Of a DNA stretch of 64,000 nucleotides, positions 1 to 12,600 are shown one piece after another; positions within the stretch are counted from its first letter, which is position 1, and the number at the start of each line of letters is the position of its first letter. Made by a program: the position numbers and the translations under genes. The stretch covers positions 248,001 through 312,000 of the forward strand of contig JAVSML010025175.1 in the NCBI GenBank assembly GCA_038503035.1, written 5' to 3'. The stretch comes from Crocodylus rhombifer. Lineage: Eukaryota; Chordata; Crocodylia; Crocodylidae. A model generated the notes under the pieces. It was not told where the DNA came from. It did not search any database and saw nothing but the letters and a program-made list of their open reading frames with translations.

Positions 1-240
1 GGAGAGTAGGTTTAGATTAGACATCCATAAGAACTACTTCACAGTCAGGGCAGCTAGGATCTGGAACCAACTTCTAAGGGAAGTGGTGCTGGCTCCTACC
101 CTGGCAGTCTTTAAGAGGAGGCTTGATGCCTACCTGGCTGGACTCATTTGAGCCCAGTTTTTCTCCTGCCCAGGCAGGGGGTCAGACTTGAAGATCTACA
201 AGGTCCCTTCTGACCCTACTGCTATGATTCTATGATTCTA
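1..240 (+). mobile_element. CR1 LINE 3' end, cut by window edge
   Basis: The sequence encodes the CR1 C-terminal pattern (FRLDIHKNYFTVRAARIWNQ) and then the 3' UTR, and ends CTATGATTCTATGATTCTA. It is nearly identical to the end of the 57546-59750 element, so it is the same subfamily. The rest lies upstream of the window. Confidence 0.95.
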
Positions 241-569
241 AGTGTCAGTAGTTGTGTCTTGAAGAGCTTGAGGTGCAGTTTCCCAGAAACCTTTACGCCT
301 ATCTCCTTGAAACTTGGTGAGTTTTATTCCCCCAGAAGGGGCTACCATCCCTGCAATTTTCATCCAAATCAGGCAAGAAATGACAAATTTTTAGGCATTT
401 TCATGATTCCCCATTATAGTCTATGAGCAAAACGTTGAAACATGTCGAAACAGTGAAACAGTTTTAATTAAATGATATGGGACAGTGCTTCAAAATGAAA
501 CAAAATACTGTCCCTTCAAAATGGCGAAAAGGATGTCGAAACAAAACTATGGTGTTTCGCACAGCCCTA
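241..569. mobile_element. A/T-rich repeat with terminus TTTCGCACAGCCCT
   Basis: It abuts the CR1 tail directly and ends at TTTCGCACAGCCCTA, the terminus shared with the 61792-62521 element. The word GTCGAAACA recurs several times (about 444-452 and 534-542). The other end is missing, probably replaced or displaced by the CR1. No coding potential. Confidence 0.4.
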
Positions 570-999
570 CTGCTAACACAGTGTTTATCAGCCCATCAAC
601 AAAACAAAAGCCTCTCTTATTAATTCAAGCTCTTCTTAAACAGCTTTTTCCAAGGAAGGAACAGAGGGACATTACCAGATGACCTGTTGATTAGCTCCAA
701 AAAGCCCTCAGTGAACACTGTCCTGTCTTCCTGTCCCAGTGAAAATGGAAACACACACAAAGACACCTCACAGCGTTAGTTAGCATTTCACATGCCTAGA
801 GTCCATGGGACTGAGGTCCATGCTGTAGGAGATGGAAGGGAGGAGGGATCCCTGCTTGAGCAGTGAGCAGCAAGCAGCAAGGGAAGCCAGGCAGACTCTG
901 CTATGCCTGTAGTCTCCCCAGGAGCCCTGCCAAGGGAGGAGAGGGGCAAGACCAGCCTGTTCTCTGGAGCAGAGAGCCCAACCCAGGGCTGCAAAGCAT
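570..999. other. No recognisable feature
   Basis: Unique-looking sequence. Short open frames on both strands overlap and lack family resemblance. Confidence 0.6.
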
Positions 1000-2330
1000 C
1001 TGGGATGCTGGGAGACTCTGGTTTAACTTAAACCAGGAAGGGGTCTGGGACCCAAATCAGTTAAGTCAGATACTACATTCAGCTAGGTTTATCTTAAATC
1101 AGTTTGCGACCGCCAGGCTTCCGTTAGCCACTTCGTGGCTGCTCGGGTCTTCCTGCCGGATGTTCCGCCTCTTCCGGACCTTTTTTATCGTCGAGGTAGC
1201 TCTTTCTTCCCGCATCACCAACTCCATTCTCGCCTGCCACGTCTTGGTGTTCCTCAATGGGCGGGGCTGGTTGGCGGGTCCCTCGGTGACCCGGGTCCGA
1301 CCCGGCGGTTGCTCACGGGGCTCCACCACCCCTACACCCCGGTCTCATGCCACCTCTGCTGTGCCATCTCATTGATATCTCGGGACCTTCCTTGTAGATC
1401 TCACCCGCCTCCCTGCATACTAATGCCTCTCATGGGAGGTCATGCACACTCCGGCCGAGCCCCACTCCTTGCACTCGTCTTGCGAGGAATCAGCTCATGG
1501 GGACTCCTCTCAAGCTTCCCTATGTCCCGCACCCCAGTGCCCTCACCAAACTCAAACTCCCCACCTTGGGGTAATTCACCCGCAGCCACACCAAAAGCCA
1601 GTGCTCCTCCACCAACCCTCCACCTATTCCACTTCTCTAGACCCTTAGTGCAGCGAGGGGCTTCTCCCCACTATCCATCGCCTCTGTGCTCGCGCCAATC
1701 CACACTCGCCGTCCTGGTTTCCGGTGGCAACCCTGCCCCGATTATAACCCCTGTCTGGATCGTCCCAGGGTCTTGCCTCCCGGTGTGCCATCCTCCACGC
1801 CCCACCGTCCCGACACTCCACCTGAGCCTCTCTGTGCTCCAGCGGGTGCCTCCAATCCCCTTCTCTCTGGCCAGCGTTCAGTCCTCCAGCGGACAGCGAG
1901 GGAAGTCGATGGAATGCTTCTATCCCCAGTGATCCTTGCCCCCGGCTCACCAGCCTCCTTGGGTTCCTTCTTTGGTGCTTGCTCCTCTGAACGTGTCTGC
2001 TGCAGCTCCATCTCTGGACCATCTGCCCCCTCCACAGCAGCCACCACCATTTTTATTTTCACCAGCCGGCATCTAACACTGATGTCACTGGCCAGCTGCA
2101 GCTGTACATAGAGGCAGCTCACGAGCCGCACGGGTTCCTCTCCCCATTCCCCGTGAGCTTCATTCTGGGCTGCAGGTAAGTATCCTGCGTTACCCCGCTT
2201 CCTGGGACACAGTTTCAGCCATTTTGAAACTGTTTTATGTGCACTGAACTTATGTTGTGTTACAGGTTTAAACCAGGTGCTGATCACTTAAACTGGTTTA
2301 TGTGTAATGTCTGTTCCTAACCCATAAGAC
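1000..2330. other. GC-rich block, possibly a decayed transposon
   Basis: A 1.1 kb stretch with high GC and CpG content, unlike its surroundings, lies between two sites rich in TTTAAACCAGG-type words: CTGGTTTAACTTAAACCAGG at about 1018-1037 is itself nearly palindromic, and GGTTTAAACCAGG and AAACTGGTTTA occur at about 2266-2300. Open frames occur on both strands (265 codons at 1135-1932 plus, 181 at 1742-2287 minus), as expected of GC-rich DNA. The minus-strand frames are rich in charged residues (E, R, K) and could be a gag-like remnant, but I recognise no domain. Confidence 0.35.
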
Positions 2331-3362
2331 ATAATTTGAGCTCCATGGCATTACTGTGCCTTTGTAAACTGGTGCACCAGCTGTGGCTTAAATAGACTTT
2401 CACTGCCCTTGTCAGCAGCAGAGCCAGAAGTTGAGGGAGGGGGGAGAAAGTGGACTTCGCCTTGCCCTGCCCACCAAGTCTGCAGGCATGCTCCAAACTG
2501 CAAAAGCATCAGTAAGGCTGCTCTGAACTCATCGAACTACATCTGGTTGCAGTATAGATGAGCCCATGGAGACTGGCCCTTTAAAACTAACCTGGGCCAG
2601 GAGCTGTAAGGAACAACCCTTGAGGAGGGATGGGTCTCTCTAGCCTTAGGAGAATTCTTAATAATGCCTAGCACCCATGCTGCAATTGGTCTATTTAAAG
2701 CACTTTACAAACAGTGTGGTACAGATCCAAATACTCTCCCTCCATTGAAGTCTGTAGCATCACTCAAGGAGTAAGGCTATTAAGACTGGTGTTTATATCT
2801 CATTGCTGTGGCTACTAAGCACATGTCTAACTGCTTTTCTGGATTAGGTTTTATTGTTATAGGCATATATATGAGTGAGAGACACCCCCATTAAGCAACT
2901 CAAAAGCGTGTTACCTTTGTTACACTCTACAGTTAATACTCGCAAATCTTTTTTTCCTCCCCAGATTGGGCCTTAAGGTACTGTTTTAAAAAGTTCCCAA
3001 GCAACTTAGGCTTCTAAGTACCTATGCCACTTCAGAGAGCAGAACTGAAGGACCAGATTTATTCATGCTTAGCCTTTACTTAAATAAGACTGGATTTGCC
3101 TGAGTAAGGACTTCAGGCTTTTGTCCAACCCTTGTGGAAATTCTAGTCATTTTTAACAATGTTGGAATTTAGATACCAAACAGATAGGCTTCCCTATGAA
3201 CCTATCAGATAGATCTTTCTGGGAGCCACTGTCCTACCACATTGCACAGTGACCTGTTCTGTGGCCTCATCATCAGGAATCCTGGTTTTCTATGTTTTAA
3301 AAAGATCCCCAATTTTCAGTTAAAAAAGCAACTCCAAATCCACAGTTTTCTGTGATTAAAAT
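2331..3362. other. No recognisable feature
   Basis: A+T-rich intergenic sequence without exons or repeats I can name. Confidence 0.6.
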
Positions 3363-3632
3363 TCATAGTTTCATAGTTTCTAGGGTTGGAAGGGATCTGA
3401 GTATATCATCTAGTCCGACCCCCTGCCATGGCAGGAAAGAGTACTGGGGTCAAACGACCCCAGCAAGGTGTGAATCTAGCCTCCTCTTAAAGACCCCCAG
3501 GGTAGGAGCCAGCACCACTTCTCTTGGAAGTTGGTTCCAGATCCTAGCCGCCCTAGCTGTCTTCACATAGCACCTCCTGATATCTAGCCTAAATCCACCC
3601 TCTGCCACCTTGTTACCGTTATTCCTGGATGA
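3363..3632 (-). mobile_element. CR1 LINE 3' end fragment
   Basis: On the minus strand it encodes NNGNKVAEGGFRLDIRR and WNQLPREVVLAPTLGVFKRR, then the CR1 3' UTR with CCATGGCAGGGGGTCGGAC, and ends AACTATGAAACTATGAA rather than in ATTCTATG repeats. The same terminus occurs in the 22721-25577 element, so the two are one subfamily. Confidence 0.92.
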
Positions 3633-3710
3633 CGGATGAAACACTGCTATATATATATATATTAGTGATCTTTCATTTAAATCATGGTAATATGTGGATT
3701 TAGGGTTACA

Positions 3711-3731
3711 TTTTTTTTTTTTTTTTTTTTT
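3711..3731 (+). repeat. Poly-T tract (21 T)
   Basis: An uninterrupted run of T close to the CR1 fragment. A (TA)n tract lies just before it (about 3647-3662). Confidence 0.85.
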
Positions 3732-3877
3732 ACTGAAAATTGGAGATTTTCTAATCATAAAAAATGAGGATCTCTGCTCATCACACCTCCTAAGGTATAA
3801 AAGGATCCCTTTGCATGCAGGCAAATGTTTCATGGGGACTATAATGAGGAACTCCATCAGAGAGAAATCCTTTAGAC

Positions 3878-4184
3878 CAGTGGTTCTCAACTGGTTTTTT
3901 TTTGGTACCAGGACCCATTTATAAACATAAATGGCAAGTCCTGACCCAGTGCTTCTCACTCCCAAACCACTGCCCGCCACTCCCAGCCCCATCCCTCCAG
4001 TGTGGGGCTGGGGGGGGAGAGGGGCAAGCAGCCTCTTGCAGACTGGAGCTCTGCCAGCCTGCAAGGAAAAACCCACAGTTCCCCATGCTTTTCTCCTTTA
4101 AAAAAGAATCCATTTTTAAAATCCATCCAAAGTTTGTTTTGACCCTTTCATATATTCTTGTGACCCACAGGTTGAGGAACACTG
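3878..4184. mobile_element. Non-autonomous hAT-type (Charlie-like) element
   Basis: Ends CAGTGGTTCTCAACTGG and (reverse) CAGTGTTCCTCAACCTG are inverted repeats typical of Charlie elements. The flanks CTTTAGAC (3870-3877) and CTCTAGAT (4185-4192) agree at 6 of 8 positions and fit the hAT preference nTnTAGAn. Length is 307 bases and no transposase is present. Confidence 0.85.
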
Positions 4185-4298
4185 CTCTAGATACTGTGGG
4201 TATTACACAACTTCTCCGCACACATGGGTAACACACCACAGTTTTAAAATCAGTTTGGTCCTAAATATGTATATGCATTATTCTCCATCACTGCAAAT

Positions 4299-4438
4299 GC
4301 TTCCTCAACCTGACAAAGGGTGTTTGTGCCCAAAAGCTTGCAAGAAGAATTTTTTCCAACTATTTGACTTGGCCTAATAACAGATTTACCCAAAGAACCT
4401 TGTCTGCTTGTGTCCTTAGACCAACACGGCTACAACCT
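4299..4438 (+). mobile_element. Right half of the palindromic interspersed element
   Basis: It aligns with 54399-54508 (TTCCTCA..CTGAC, AAAGCTTGCAA, TTTCCAACTATTT, CTAATAA) and continues 30 bases further to TTAGACCAACACGGCTACAACC. That extension is the complement of the start of the 54.3 kb copy, so the complete element has long inverted ends. The left part is missing here. Confidence 0.65.
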
Positions 4439-4957
4439 ATGCCCCATTCTCCATTACCACACACACACACATTGCACTAGTAAGAATTTCAAAGGTTTCT
4501 AGTTGTTCCTTAAAATATCTGGTTATTCACAGTGGAGGACCACTGGAAAACAATAATTCTTGAAGACTGAACCTACTGGCCAAAATGGCTACCCTCCCTC
4601 TGCTGGCTGCCTTTCTGGAGTAGCTTATTACACTTCTCAAAATGCAGCAAGATGGGAAAGCTTTGCAAGGACTATCTTGGAGAATATATTTGCTTGCAAT
4701 TTATTTTTTATTATAATGTGAATACCTATCCTCTTGCAACAGGATTGAATTCACCATGTCATTTCACAGAGACCCCCAAACAGGGGCAATTGTCTGGGAG
4801 TGCTAATGTATTAAACCCAGTGATCTCAAGTAGAATTTTTGCCAAGCCAGATAGAAGTCCTTTTGACAACTCCAGCCCCATTTCATCTACTCCCCATCTC
4901 CCAAGCCATGGGAACTTTAGTGTAAGATTCATGAACAATGCATGTACCCTGTGGCTG
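4439..4957. other. No recognisable feature
   Basis: Apart from a short (AC)n at about 4458-4471, nothing stands out. Confidence 0.6.
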
Positions 4958-5290
4958 GAGGGGCACAGCAGCGGCAGTGAGAGCATGGTGGTGGCAGTGA
5001 CAGCACAGCAGTGGTAAGCAGGGGAGCTCCTGCAGACATCGCTGGTGCTGGTGCTGGCAGCTGTTGGGGGGGAGGGGTTGGCAAGTGCCAACCAGGGGTC
5101 AGTGACCACCTGCAGACATCACCAGCAGTGGCAGTAGCGGCCAGCAGGGATCATGGACCGCCTCCAGATGCTGCCAGCGGTGTCGGTGGCAGGATGGCAA
5201 GCAGCGAGTGCCTTTTTGTGTGGGGTGCACCAACACACTCAGGGGGCACATGTGCACGTGTCCACCCCCTACATGTCACCCCGATGAGAT
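4958..5290. repeat. GC-rich imperfect repeat block
   Basis: The phrase CTGCAGACATC occurs twice (about 5031 and 5111), each time with GCTGGTG or CAGCAGTGGCAG variants nearby; GCAGTGGCAG-like words recur through the block. It ends in GTGCACGTGTCCACCCCC. It gives Gly/Ala-rich chance open frames. Possibly part of a larger mobile element. Confidence 0.45.
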
Positions 5291-8200
5291 GATTATCTGT
5301 GTAAAGTGCCTTCGTAAGGCCTATGCACAACATAGGGCCTGTTTTAAGAGTCTGTGTAGTATGTCCTTTCCTAGAACATTAAGCCAGTTGCCCCATGGTT
5401 GCCTTTATGAAGCAGTTCTCAAATTGCCTGAAGAAATACTGGGTCAGCCAGTCCATGTCTTATCTTCCAGGGCAGGATTACCCTCTGAGGTATATTCCCC
5501 ACTGGCCAAGCTAGTTGCCAGTTCTCAAAGAAACAGTGTTGCACCATGTCATTTTAAATAAACACAAATGGAAAAATGATTTTTCTTCTCAAAACAACAA
5601 GTATTATTGAATTTCTGAACTCCCTGGAATGCTGGAACATCCAGTCACAAAGCAGATTGCTGGCAACTGTGTCTTTGTTTCAGAGAAATATGCCTGCATC
5701 CTTTGTGCAACCCAACAATATTTATTCTTATTTGACAAGCAAAATACCCTGGAGCTATTTTCCTCTCACTGCCAAAAGGGCAGAAAACACTTTTGCTTTC
5801 CTCTTCTGAGGGATGTTTCTACAGTTGGTACAAGTGTCAAGACTTTTAATTGCACAAGTTCTTTTACCAACTAGATAGGCAATGGATGTAAATACAAGGT
5901 AGGTCATTTTATTTATGTGAATGAATGAATGTTGACTAGGAATTTTCAAAGGTGCTTACAGGAATTAGTCATCCAAATCCTATTGTATTCTCAGCCATTG
6001 CTTATGTAACAACAGGATTAATGGCACTGGTTTGAACCGGGTATAATTCTAGGAAATGTTGAACAAGTCTTCACCACATAGTTCTGCCACTGCACTTCTG
6101 TCCTGACCTACCTAATCTAGAGAGGCAAGATATGTTGAACTATGGGAACACTACAAAGGAGGGGGAAATTGTGATATGCAAAAGTGTTAACAGAGAGCTG
6201 GCTTAGACCATTAAACTCCATTCATATGTGATTTCATCCATATCTGGACTTAAGCATCTAGAAGTAGTGGAAGGACATGAACTCCCTGACCCTTTAAAGT
6301 ACTTAAGCATGTACCTAACTACACATTTGGGTAATATATTGTGATCATTCACATCATGACTAACTTTAATCTTGTGCTTAATTGCTTTGGGGCCTAAGTT
6401 GCAATTCCCTCAGTCCTGCTCCAGCTCTGGTACTGGTCATAATTAAAACTGGGTTGAGATTTCCTGCTGTTTATAATTGTGGCCCTGTAGACCTTTACCA
6501 AGCAGTGTATCATGCCAGCAAAGAGCAGAGAATATTTTCCTGTGTTCCGTCTTGGTGGCAACAGTAAAATTGCAAGGAGAAAAGAAAATCACTGATGTTA
6601 AAAAGACTTTACTCAAGCAATCATTCCTGCTCTGGTTGGCCTTGTAACAACCCTGTCACTGTGGTGCTGAGACACTGGACAGGAGGGCAGACAAGGGGGA
6701 CAGGAGGGCACCCAGGGACCATACTACCAGCAGTTCAGTTTATGGTGCCATCAAGTTTATCCAAATCCCCAGCCATATTTCTGCAAGAATAAAGGGAGGG
6801 ATTTAATGAATGCCCACTAATACATGAAAGGTCACACAGTTAGCTACCTGCAAGAAAAATACCTTTGCAATGTAAACACTGAGGTTTTATATTAACATCC
6901 TCAAACTATCCTTAAACACTGCAGTTTTATATTAACATGTTACTTAAGGGGAAAAAATAGAGATCAATCTTGTCATTGGTGCATATTTTAGTGTAAGAGT
7001 GACACTTTTAAAAAATGCCATAAAAACAGAGGTCAAAGACATCACTGCAAAATGCTGATAGAGCTGATTGTTCCAAAGAATGATGGATGCCATTTCTAGG
7101 GCAAGGGTTTCTCTCGCTCATGCATAGCCCACAAGCAGAGAAAGCAAACTATGAGGACTCACAGTATTTTTACGGTCACGGTTATAATTATGGCATATTC
7201 CCTTGACGAAGAAGAAGAGAGATCAGCTATAAGGAGCGTAAACATCTTATATTGGGTTTCAAACTTTTTCCTTACCCCAAAAGCAAGGTAACCTAATGTA
7301 ATGATATGGAAAGTCACAGCAGCTGCACTAACATCATAGACATAAGACTATCAGAGGTGTAACTCTCCAGTTCTGTGACTTGGCCAATGGCAGCACAGGA
7401 TGTAGAAACAATGGCCAGAGGTTCCCTGCCGTGGTGGGGAGTTGCCTTCTCTTTTTGCCACCAATACTTGTTGAGTGGCCATTTAAACACCATTTCTCAG
7501 CAGCAGTAAAAGGAGGTAACTTCTTCCTTTGTGGCACTGAACCTCCAGCTCATGCACCACTGCTCATGCACTACATGCCACCAATGCCAACCCTCAGGCT
7601 ACCATGCAGTATTGCTGCTGCTTGGCCCTCCACACAGCTGGAGCAGGAGCTGGAGCCACTGCAGGGAAGATGCAGGGAGCAGCAGGAGAGGGAGGGGAAC
7701 AGGGGATAGGAGGGTGAGGCATTCCAGGGTTTACACCCCACTCACAGACCCAATCCTACGCTATTGAAGAGTATTGAAACAGAAAGGAATCTGATTACTC
7801 AGTAATGCCAATGACAAGTTACTACCTGAGATGCTTATGCTGGATTAGAGTGCACATTTTGGCCAAGTGACTTGTAAGAGTCTCAGTGGATCATTTTGTA
7901 ATGAAAGATCATTCTTTGTAAAGAATAAGGCAGGAAAAGAAAAAAAAACTGTTATAGTATTCTGTTCCATTTTAAAAATCCTGCCAACTTTTCCCATGAG
8001 CCTTGATGCAACTTCAGCAATAGTTTGTGATCCAATCTCCGTCTACTTTGTGTTATAACATTTGAATTGGCATCTGTGGAATAGCTCCCAATTTAGGGCC
8101 TGGTTCCACACCACTTAATGTATCTGGAAATTATTTTAAGAGCACAAAATACAAGAACACAAAACAAGAGCCCTCTTTTTCTTCAGACCAAAGCACATGG

Positions 8201-9715
8201 CTAGGTACCCATTTTAGCAGCTGTATAAGTCTAAATAACTAAATGACATTCTTTGTTTCCTGTTGATTAGTGTTACTGTGTACTATTAAACAGTTGCTAT
8301 GTTTCATCTCTGAGGTGGTTCCAAGTCTGTGATAGTTGGAAGTGGTTGATTATATTCTGTAAAAAGAGACTTTAAAAAGTTGAAAAATCAACCCTTCACC
8401 AAGCAGGAAATCCTGGAAGAAAGGGTGGCTCTGTGCAACTTTCTTTTGACTCATGGGCATTCAGGGCCAGGATTTCCTAAACGGGGTAGGAGCAGCAACC
8501 TGCACTTCAAGGGTGGCTGAATCCCCCTGCCCCCAACTCCTTCCCCTCCACCAGTTCAAGTACTGCAAAAGCCTCCACGGTCTTTTTAAACCCCTAAAGC
8601 ACATGAAAAATCCCCCATTCCTTCCCTTTCATGCTCAAAGGCCACACCATTTTATTTCAGTCATTCCAAAAAAGGCAGACTTGAAGCATGGAGAATTGCA
8701 ACCCAAAGAGCTGCAAGTGGGAAAACTGTAAGCAACCCAACTCTTAGCATGAGAAGAGTCAAACAACCTTAAGTAGGCAGCACTCCCACCTCTTCCTGTA
8801 GCAAAGAGCCAAGTGGATAATGGCCCAAGTGTAATTTATGTAGTGTAATTTTTTTTAAAATGGGAATATAAAATCAGCATACAGAACTTCCAAATGCATT
8901 AAGAACATGCTGTGTGTATGAAGCCACTTACTCCTCGTGAAAAGCTCACACTACTTTGTGCAAACAGGGCTCTTTTGTTATCGATTCTGGACTGAAGAAT
9001 GAAACCCGTACTCTTTGCATACTGGATTAATGAATATTAGTCATCAGTAATGCCAATGGCATCCTTCCCACTGCTACAGGTGAGGCCTCTCACTCTTTTA
9101 CATATGCACTTTTGTTTTAGTGGATTAAAACTTTTGTCACAATTTGTTCCGGAGTGAAACAGGTCAGAGCTCAAGCTCTGATCTTTTTTTTTTCCCTACA
9201 CAGTTACAAAGACGGGTTTGACTCAAGTATTTGTGTTAATACTTCTGGACATTTAGAAAGAAAAGCGACTGGTTTTATCAGATTCTGTTGTGCCAGTGGC
9301 TCCTTAAGAGTTATCTCTGTAATGTTTGCTCTGCTAATGACTAATTCCCCCCAGTAATTAGGGCTAGAGTTTGCTCCCCAGGGCCAGCTGCATCCTTGAT
9401 AGGACGCCATTGACTTTGATTAAATCATGCTAGTAATGAATCTGGCTCCTGGTGCTTATTTTTACATTAGGTATGATGCCATCAGAACAGGAGTAATTAA
9501 TGCTTTGCTCTGCATTGCATGCTTGCCTTGTTTATCAAAGATACAGGCTAAAATAAAGTCTTACTGTAATATGCCTGGATTATTGGTTACTGGAAGGGAA
9601 GTGTAAATCAGAACCAAGGGAATATTAGGGGTTGGGCAGATTTATAATGCCACCCCTGCCCAACAATTAGTTCTGCCCAGTACCACATCAGTTCTACACC
9701 CCTGCCAGCCTACCT
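5291..9715. other. 4.4 kb without recognisable genes or repeats
   Basis: I read both strands for exons and known repeat ends and found none I can support. Open frames are all below 110 codons and lack family resemblance. A near-duplicate phrase CACTG(A/C)(A/G)GTTTTATATTAACAT occurs at about 6878 and 6919. Confidence 0.5.
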
Positions 9716-9981
9716 GACGAGGTCGAACGGTCACAAACTCCTGCAAGACCGTTTCAGGCTGGACATAAGGAAGAATTTCTTTACTGTCCGAGCCCCCAAG
9801 ATCTGGAACAGTCTGCCAGCGGAGGTGGTTCAAGCACCTACATTGAACACCTTCAAGAGTAAATTGGATGCTTATCTTGCTGGGATCCTATGACCCCAGC
9901 TGACTTCCTGCCCTTTGGGCAGGGGGCTGGACTCGATGATCTCCCGAGGTCCCTTCCAGCCCTAATGTCTATGAAATCTAT
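9716..9981 (+). mobile_element. CR1 LINE 3' end, different subfamily
   Basis: It reads as the CR1 C-terminal region (TVSGWTXGRIS-type; visible words CTGGACATAAGGAAGAATTTC, GTCTGCCAGCGGAGGTGGTT), then the 3' UTR with CAGGGGGCTGGACTCGATGA, ending TCTATGAAATCTAT. The wording differs from the other CR1 copies in the window, so it is a separate subfamily. This tail type is familiar from crocodilian genomes. Confidence 0.9.
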
Positions 9982-10432
9982 TAAATCTACCTGCGCTCCT
10001 CTTGAGCTGCTTTACCTCTCTTCTCCCAGGCTTTGGAGGTGGAAGAGTAGCTGCCACAAGGTCTTCTTACTCCTGACTTCTAGTGCTAGGGGCTGCTTGT
10101 CCAGGGGCATCTTCATTGCTTCCAACTTCCCACAGGAGGTGGTTCAAACAGGGAGCGGAAGGAATCAAGGAGATATTCCATTACTCACAAGAAGGGAGAA
10201 GGTTGGAGCAAAGCAACGGGGCTCCTTCTACTGCATCCTACCCTATAAACACAGGGTTGGGTTCCTGGGAGGGTAGGGCTTCTCCTGCTTTCTGGAGCTG
10301 TGTCCACCTCTTGGGGTAGAGATTTTGCCTGCTTTCTGAACATCCCTGATTGGCTGCTGTATCCCAATAAATGGGTCAAGTGGAATAGGCAGCCAAGCAA
10401 GGGACCCCGCAAGAAAACGCCAGCTTTCAGTT
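9982..10432. other. No recognisable feature
   Basis: Mixed-composition sequence; open frames up to 128 codons overlap the CR1 tail and do not look coding. Confidence 0.55.
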
Positions 10433-10590
10433 GTCAACTTTTTTTGACTAAAAGAAAATACTAGGGCAACTCCTGTGTTGTAAACAACTCAGAAAGACTA
10501 CACACCAGGACAGAATGTTTTTGACACTATGGATTCTTTTTTTAAATATCTGGGTTTAACTTGTGAGGCAGAAGGCAGGGTAGATTTGCA
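10433..10590. mobile_element. hAT-type fragment related to 60684-60944
   Basis: The words CAACTCAGAAAGACTACA, TTTTTGACACTATGGATTC and ATCTGGGTTTAACTTGTGAGG correspond in order to the 60.7 kb element. The terminal repeats are not preserved. Confidence 0.55.
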
Positions 10591-10934
10591 TCTTATAAAC
10601 TAAGTGTGTCAAACTCACCTGAGGTTCCAGGCTGGATCAAGATGGCTGCAAGATCAAACTTGTCAACTGTGGTGACTAACAAGATGCCCAAGAAGAGAGT
10701 TGCAACTAAAACTGGACCCACATCCAAGCAACCAATGTTTCAAAAGCTTCTTGCAACACTGAGCTAGTCCACCACAGGAGAAAGCCAGCCTTCAAATCAG
10801 CCTACACTTGCTGCATGGCAGCTCCTTGCACATGGTCTCCCTCTGCAGTTCTGCCTCACTAGAATTATTTACACAAAACTGACACGACGAATACGTCAGA
10901 AGAGGAAAAAGCATAAGTCCCCACATTTGACAGG

Positions 10935-10935
10935 T

Positions 10936-10967
<32 letters not shown>

Positions 10968-10968
10968 G
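10935..10968 (+). repeat. (TTTTG)n microsatellite
   Basis: Six to seven TTTTG units, slightly interrupted at the ends. Confidence 0.9.
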
Positions 10969-11818
10969 ATACCAGGATTTCCTGGTATCTAAAATTTGGC
11001 TCTGCGCTGAGAACCAAATCATGTGTGCGGCGTGCAAAAACCTTTGAGGCACTGCAAAATGCATGTGCGCACTTGTGTGGACATGGCCAATGAGCATGCA
11101 TCCCTGCTAGTCCCATGCTTCTTATGTCTTGGTTTGGATTTCAAGATCATGGTGCTATGCAAAGGACTTGCCTTTCAGATAATGAAAAAGTTGCTTTAAA
11201 AATTTAAGGGATTCAAAGGAGGTAATGCTGCTGCAGATTATAATCTGAGGACCAGAAGACATCATGTTATAACTACTCAACTGTAAACACACAGTTTAAA
11301 AAGGAATTTTTTAGGAATTATTTTTTAAACAAGACTTCCTTTTAGCCTCCTTTCCCCATTATCTGAAGTGACCACCTGAACCAGGAACCTGTTGCCTAAA
11401 AAAAATGATGCTTTCCTCTCTCCCACATCTGTGAATTTATGGTTGTAAATTTATGGTTGTAGGGTCATTACAACATGTTGAACCACTTCCACATAATGAA
11501 GAGAAGAAGTATAGTGATGGGCCACTCGTAACCCAATGTTCCTGTTGTCCCCCCACTCCCATAAGCAGATGCAGGCAGAGACATTTGGCTGCTCAGATAA
11601 GCAATTCATATAAAATGAAATCTTTTTAATGAAGAGGTCATTCTGTGTATGTGTCCTGGGTCATAGCTTCAGTCACTCAAGCCTGCAACTGGAAGTGATG
11701 TTGAATCTGCTTTGGAAGATAAGATGGATTCCACATTCCCCATGCACCTCAACCGAAAAGGTTTTTTAAAGCATACTATAGTTACTTGATTAGGAGATGA
11801 GGGTTTCTTTCCCCCCCA
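10969..11818. other. No recognisable feature
   Basis: A segment near 11040-11095 (GCATGTGCGCACTTGTGTGGACATGG) resembles words in the 15.3 kb repeat family, but too little is left to call it. Confidence 0.5.
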
Positions 11819-12600
11819 GTTAACATGGCAGGGGAAAGCCCTTCAATTTACAGTCCAACACAGGGCAGTTGGGAGAAGGGTGGGGAGGGGAGGAAGGAAC
11901 CTCCTGCGCCTCCAACTCTGACCCAGGGTTGGGCCAAAACTGGAGCTGGAGCTGGAGCTGCTGCCTGACCTCTGCTGCCTCTGCAGGCCTTGCTACTCCT
12001 CCCACACAGCCCCCAGTCTCTGCCCCCCACTCCACTCTCCTCATTCCTCCTTACCTTTGCTCCAGGCGGTCAGGATCCATCTCTGCTGCAGCTTGAGGCA
12101 TGGAGCATGGCTCCAGCCCAGCCTGTAACAGCAATGTCGGATCCACACTGCCACCATGGGGCTGTGTTGAGCCATGATCCATGCCCCAGGCTGCAGCAGG
12201 GATGGAGCCTGTTGGCATGGAGCAAAGTGCAGGGAGAGGCAGGCCAGGAGGGAGAGGGAGAGGCAGGAGGAAGCAGGGGTGGGGACCTGAGGCTGCAGGG
12301 GGCAGAGGTGGTGTGGTGAGGGAAACAAGGGAAGGGGGAATCATGGGTCTGAGGCTGCAGGGGAGGAGCCGGTATAATGGGAGGAGGCAGGCAGCAGGGG
12401 TCTGTTCAAACTGCCTGCCTGTCTCTCTCCGCCTGCCCGCCACCCGCCCTCCACGTCCCCCAACTGCCTGCTATTACTACCCTGCCATATGCCTCCCTTC
12501 TACATCCTACACTGTCTGTCCCCCTCCACATGCCCCATTATTGCCCTCCTCATCACCTCTCCCCTCAATATCTGCAGTAGTGGGGGTGCAGGATGAATTT
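11819..12600. other. GC-rich block with inverted repeat, probable transposon interior
   Basis: G-rich then C-rich sequence. A pair of roughly 40-base complementary arms lies at 12074-12113 and 12169-12207 (GATCCATCTCTGCTGCAG and CTGCAGCAGGGATGG). GGAGCTGGAGCTGGAGCTG is a small triplet repeat near 11941. Overlapping open frames up to 162 codons on both strands are by-products of composition. Confidence 0.4.

Noticed and set aside
1135..1932. 265-codon open frame on the plus strand
   Set aside because: Proline-, serine- and leucine-rich product of a GC-rich block with equally long frames on the other strand; no domain or splice context.
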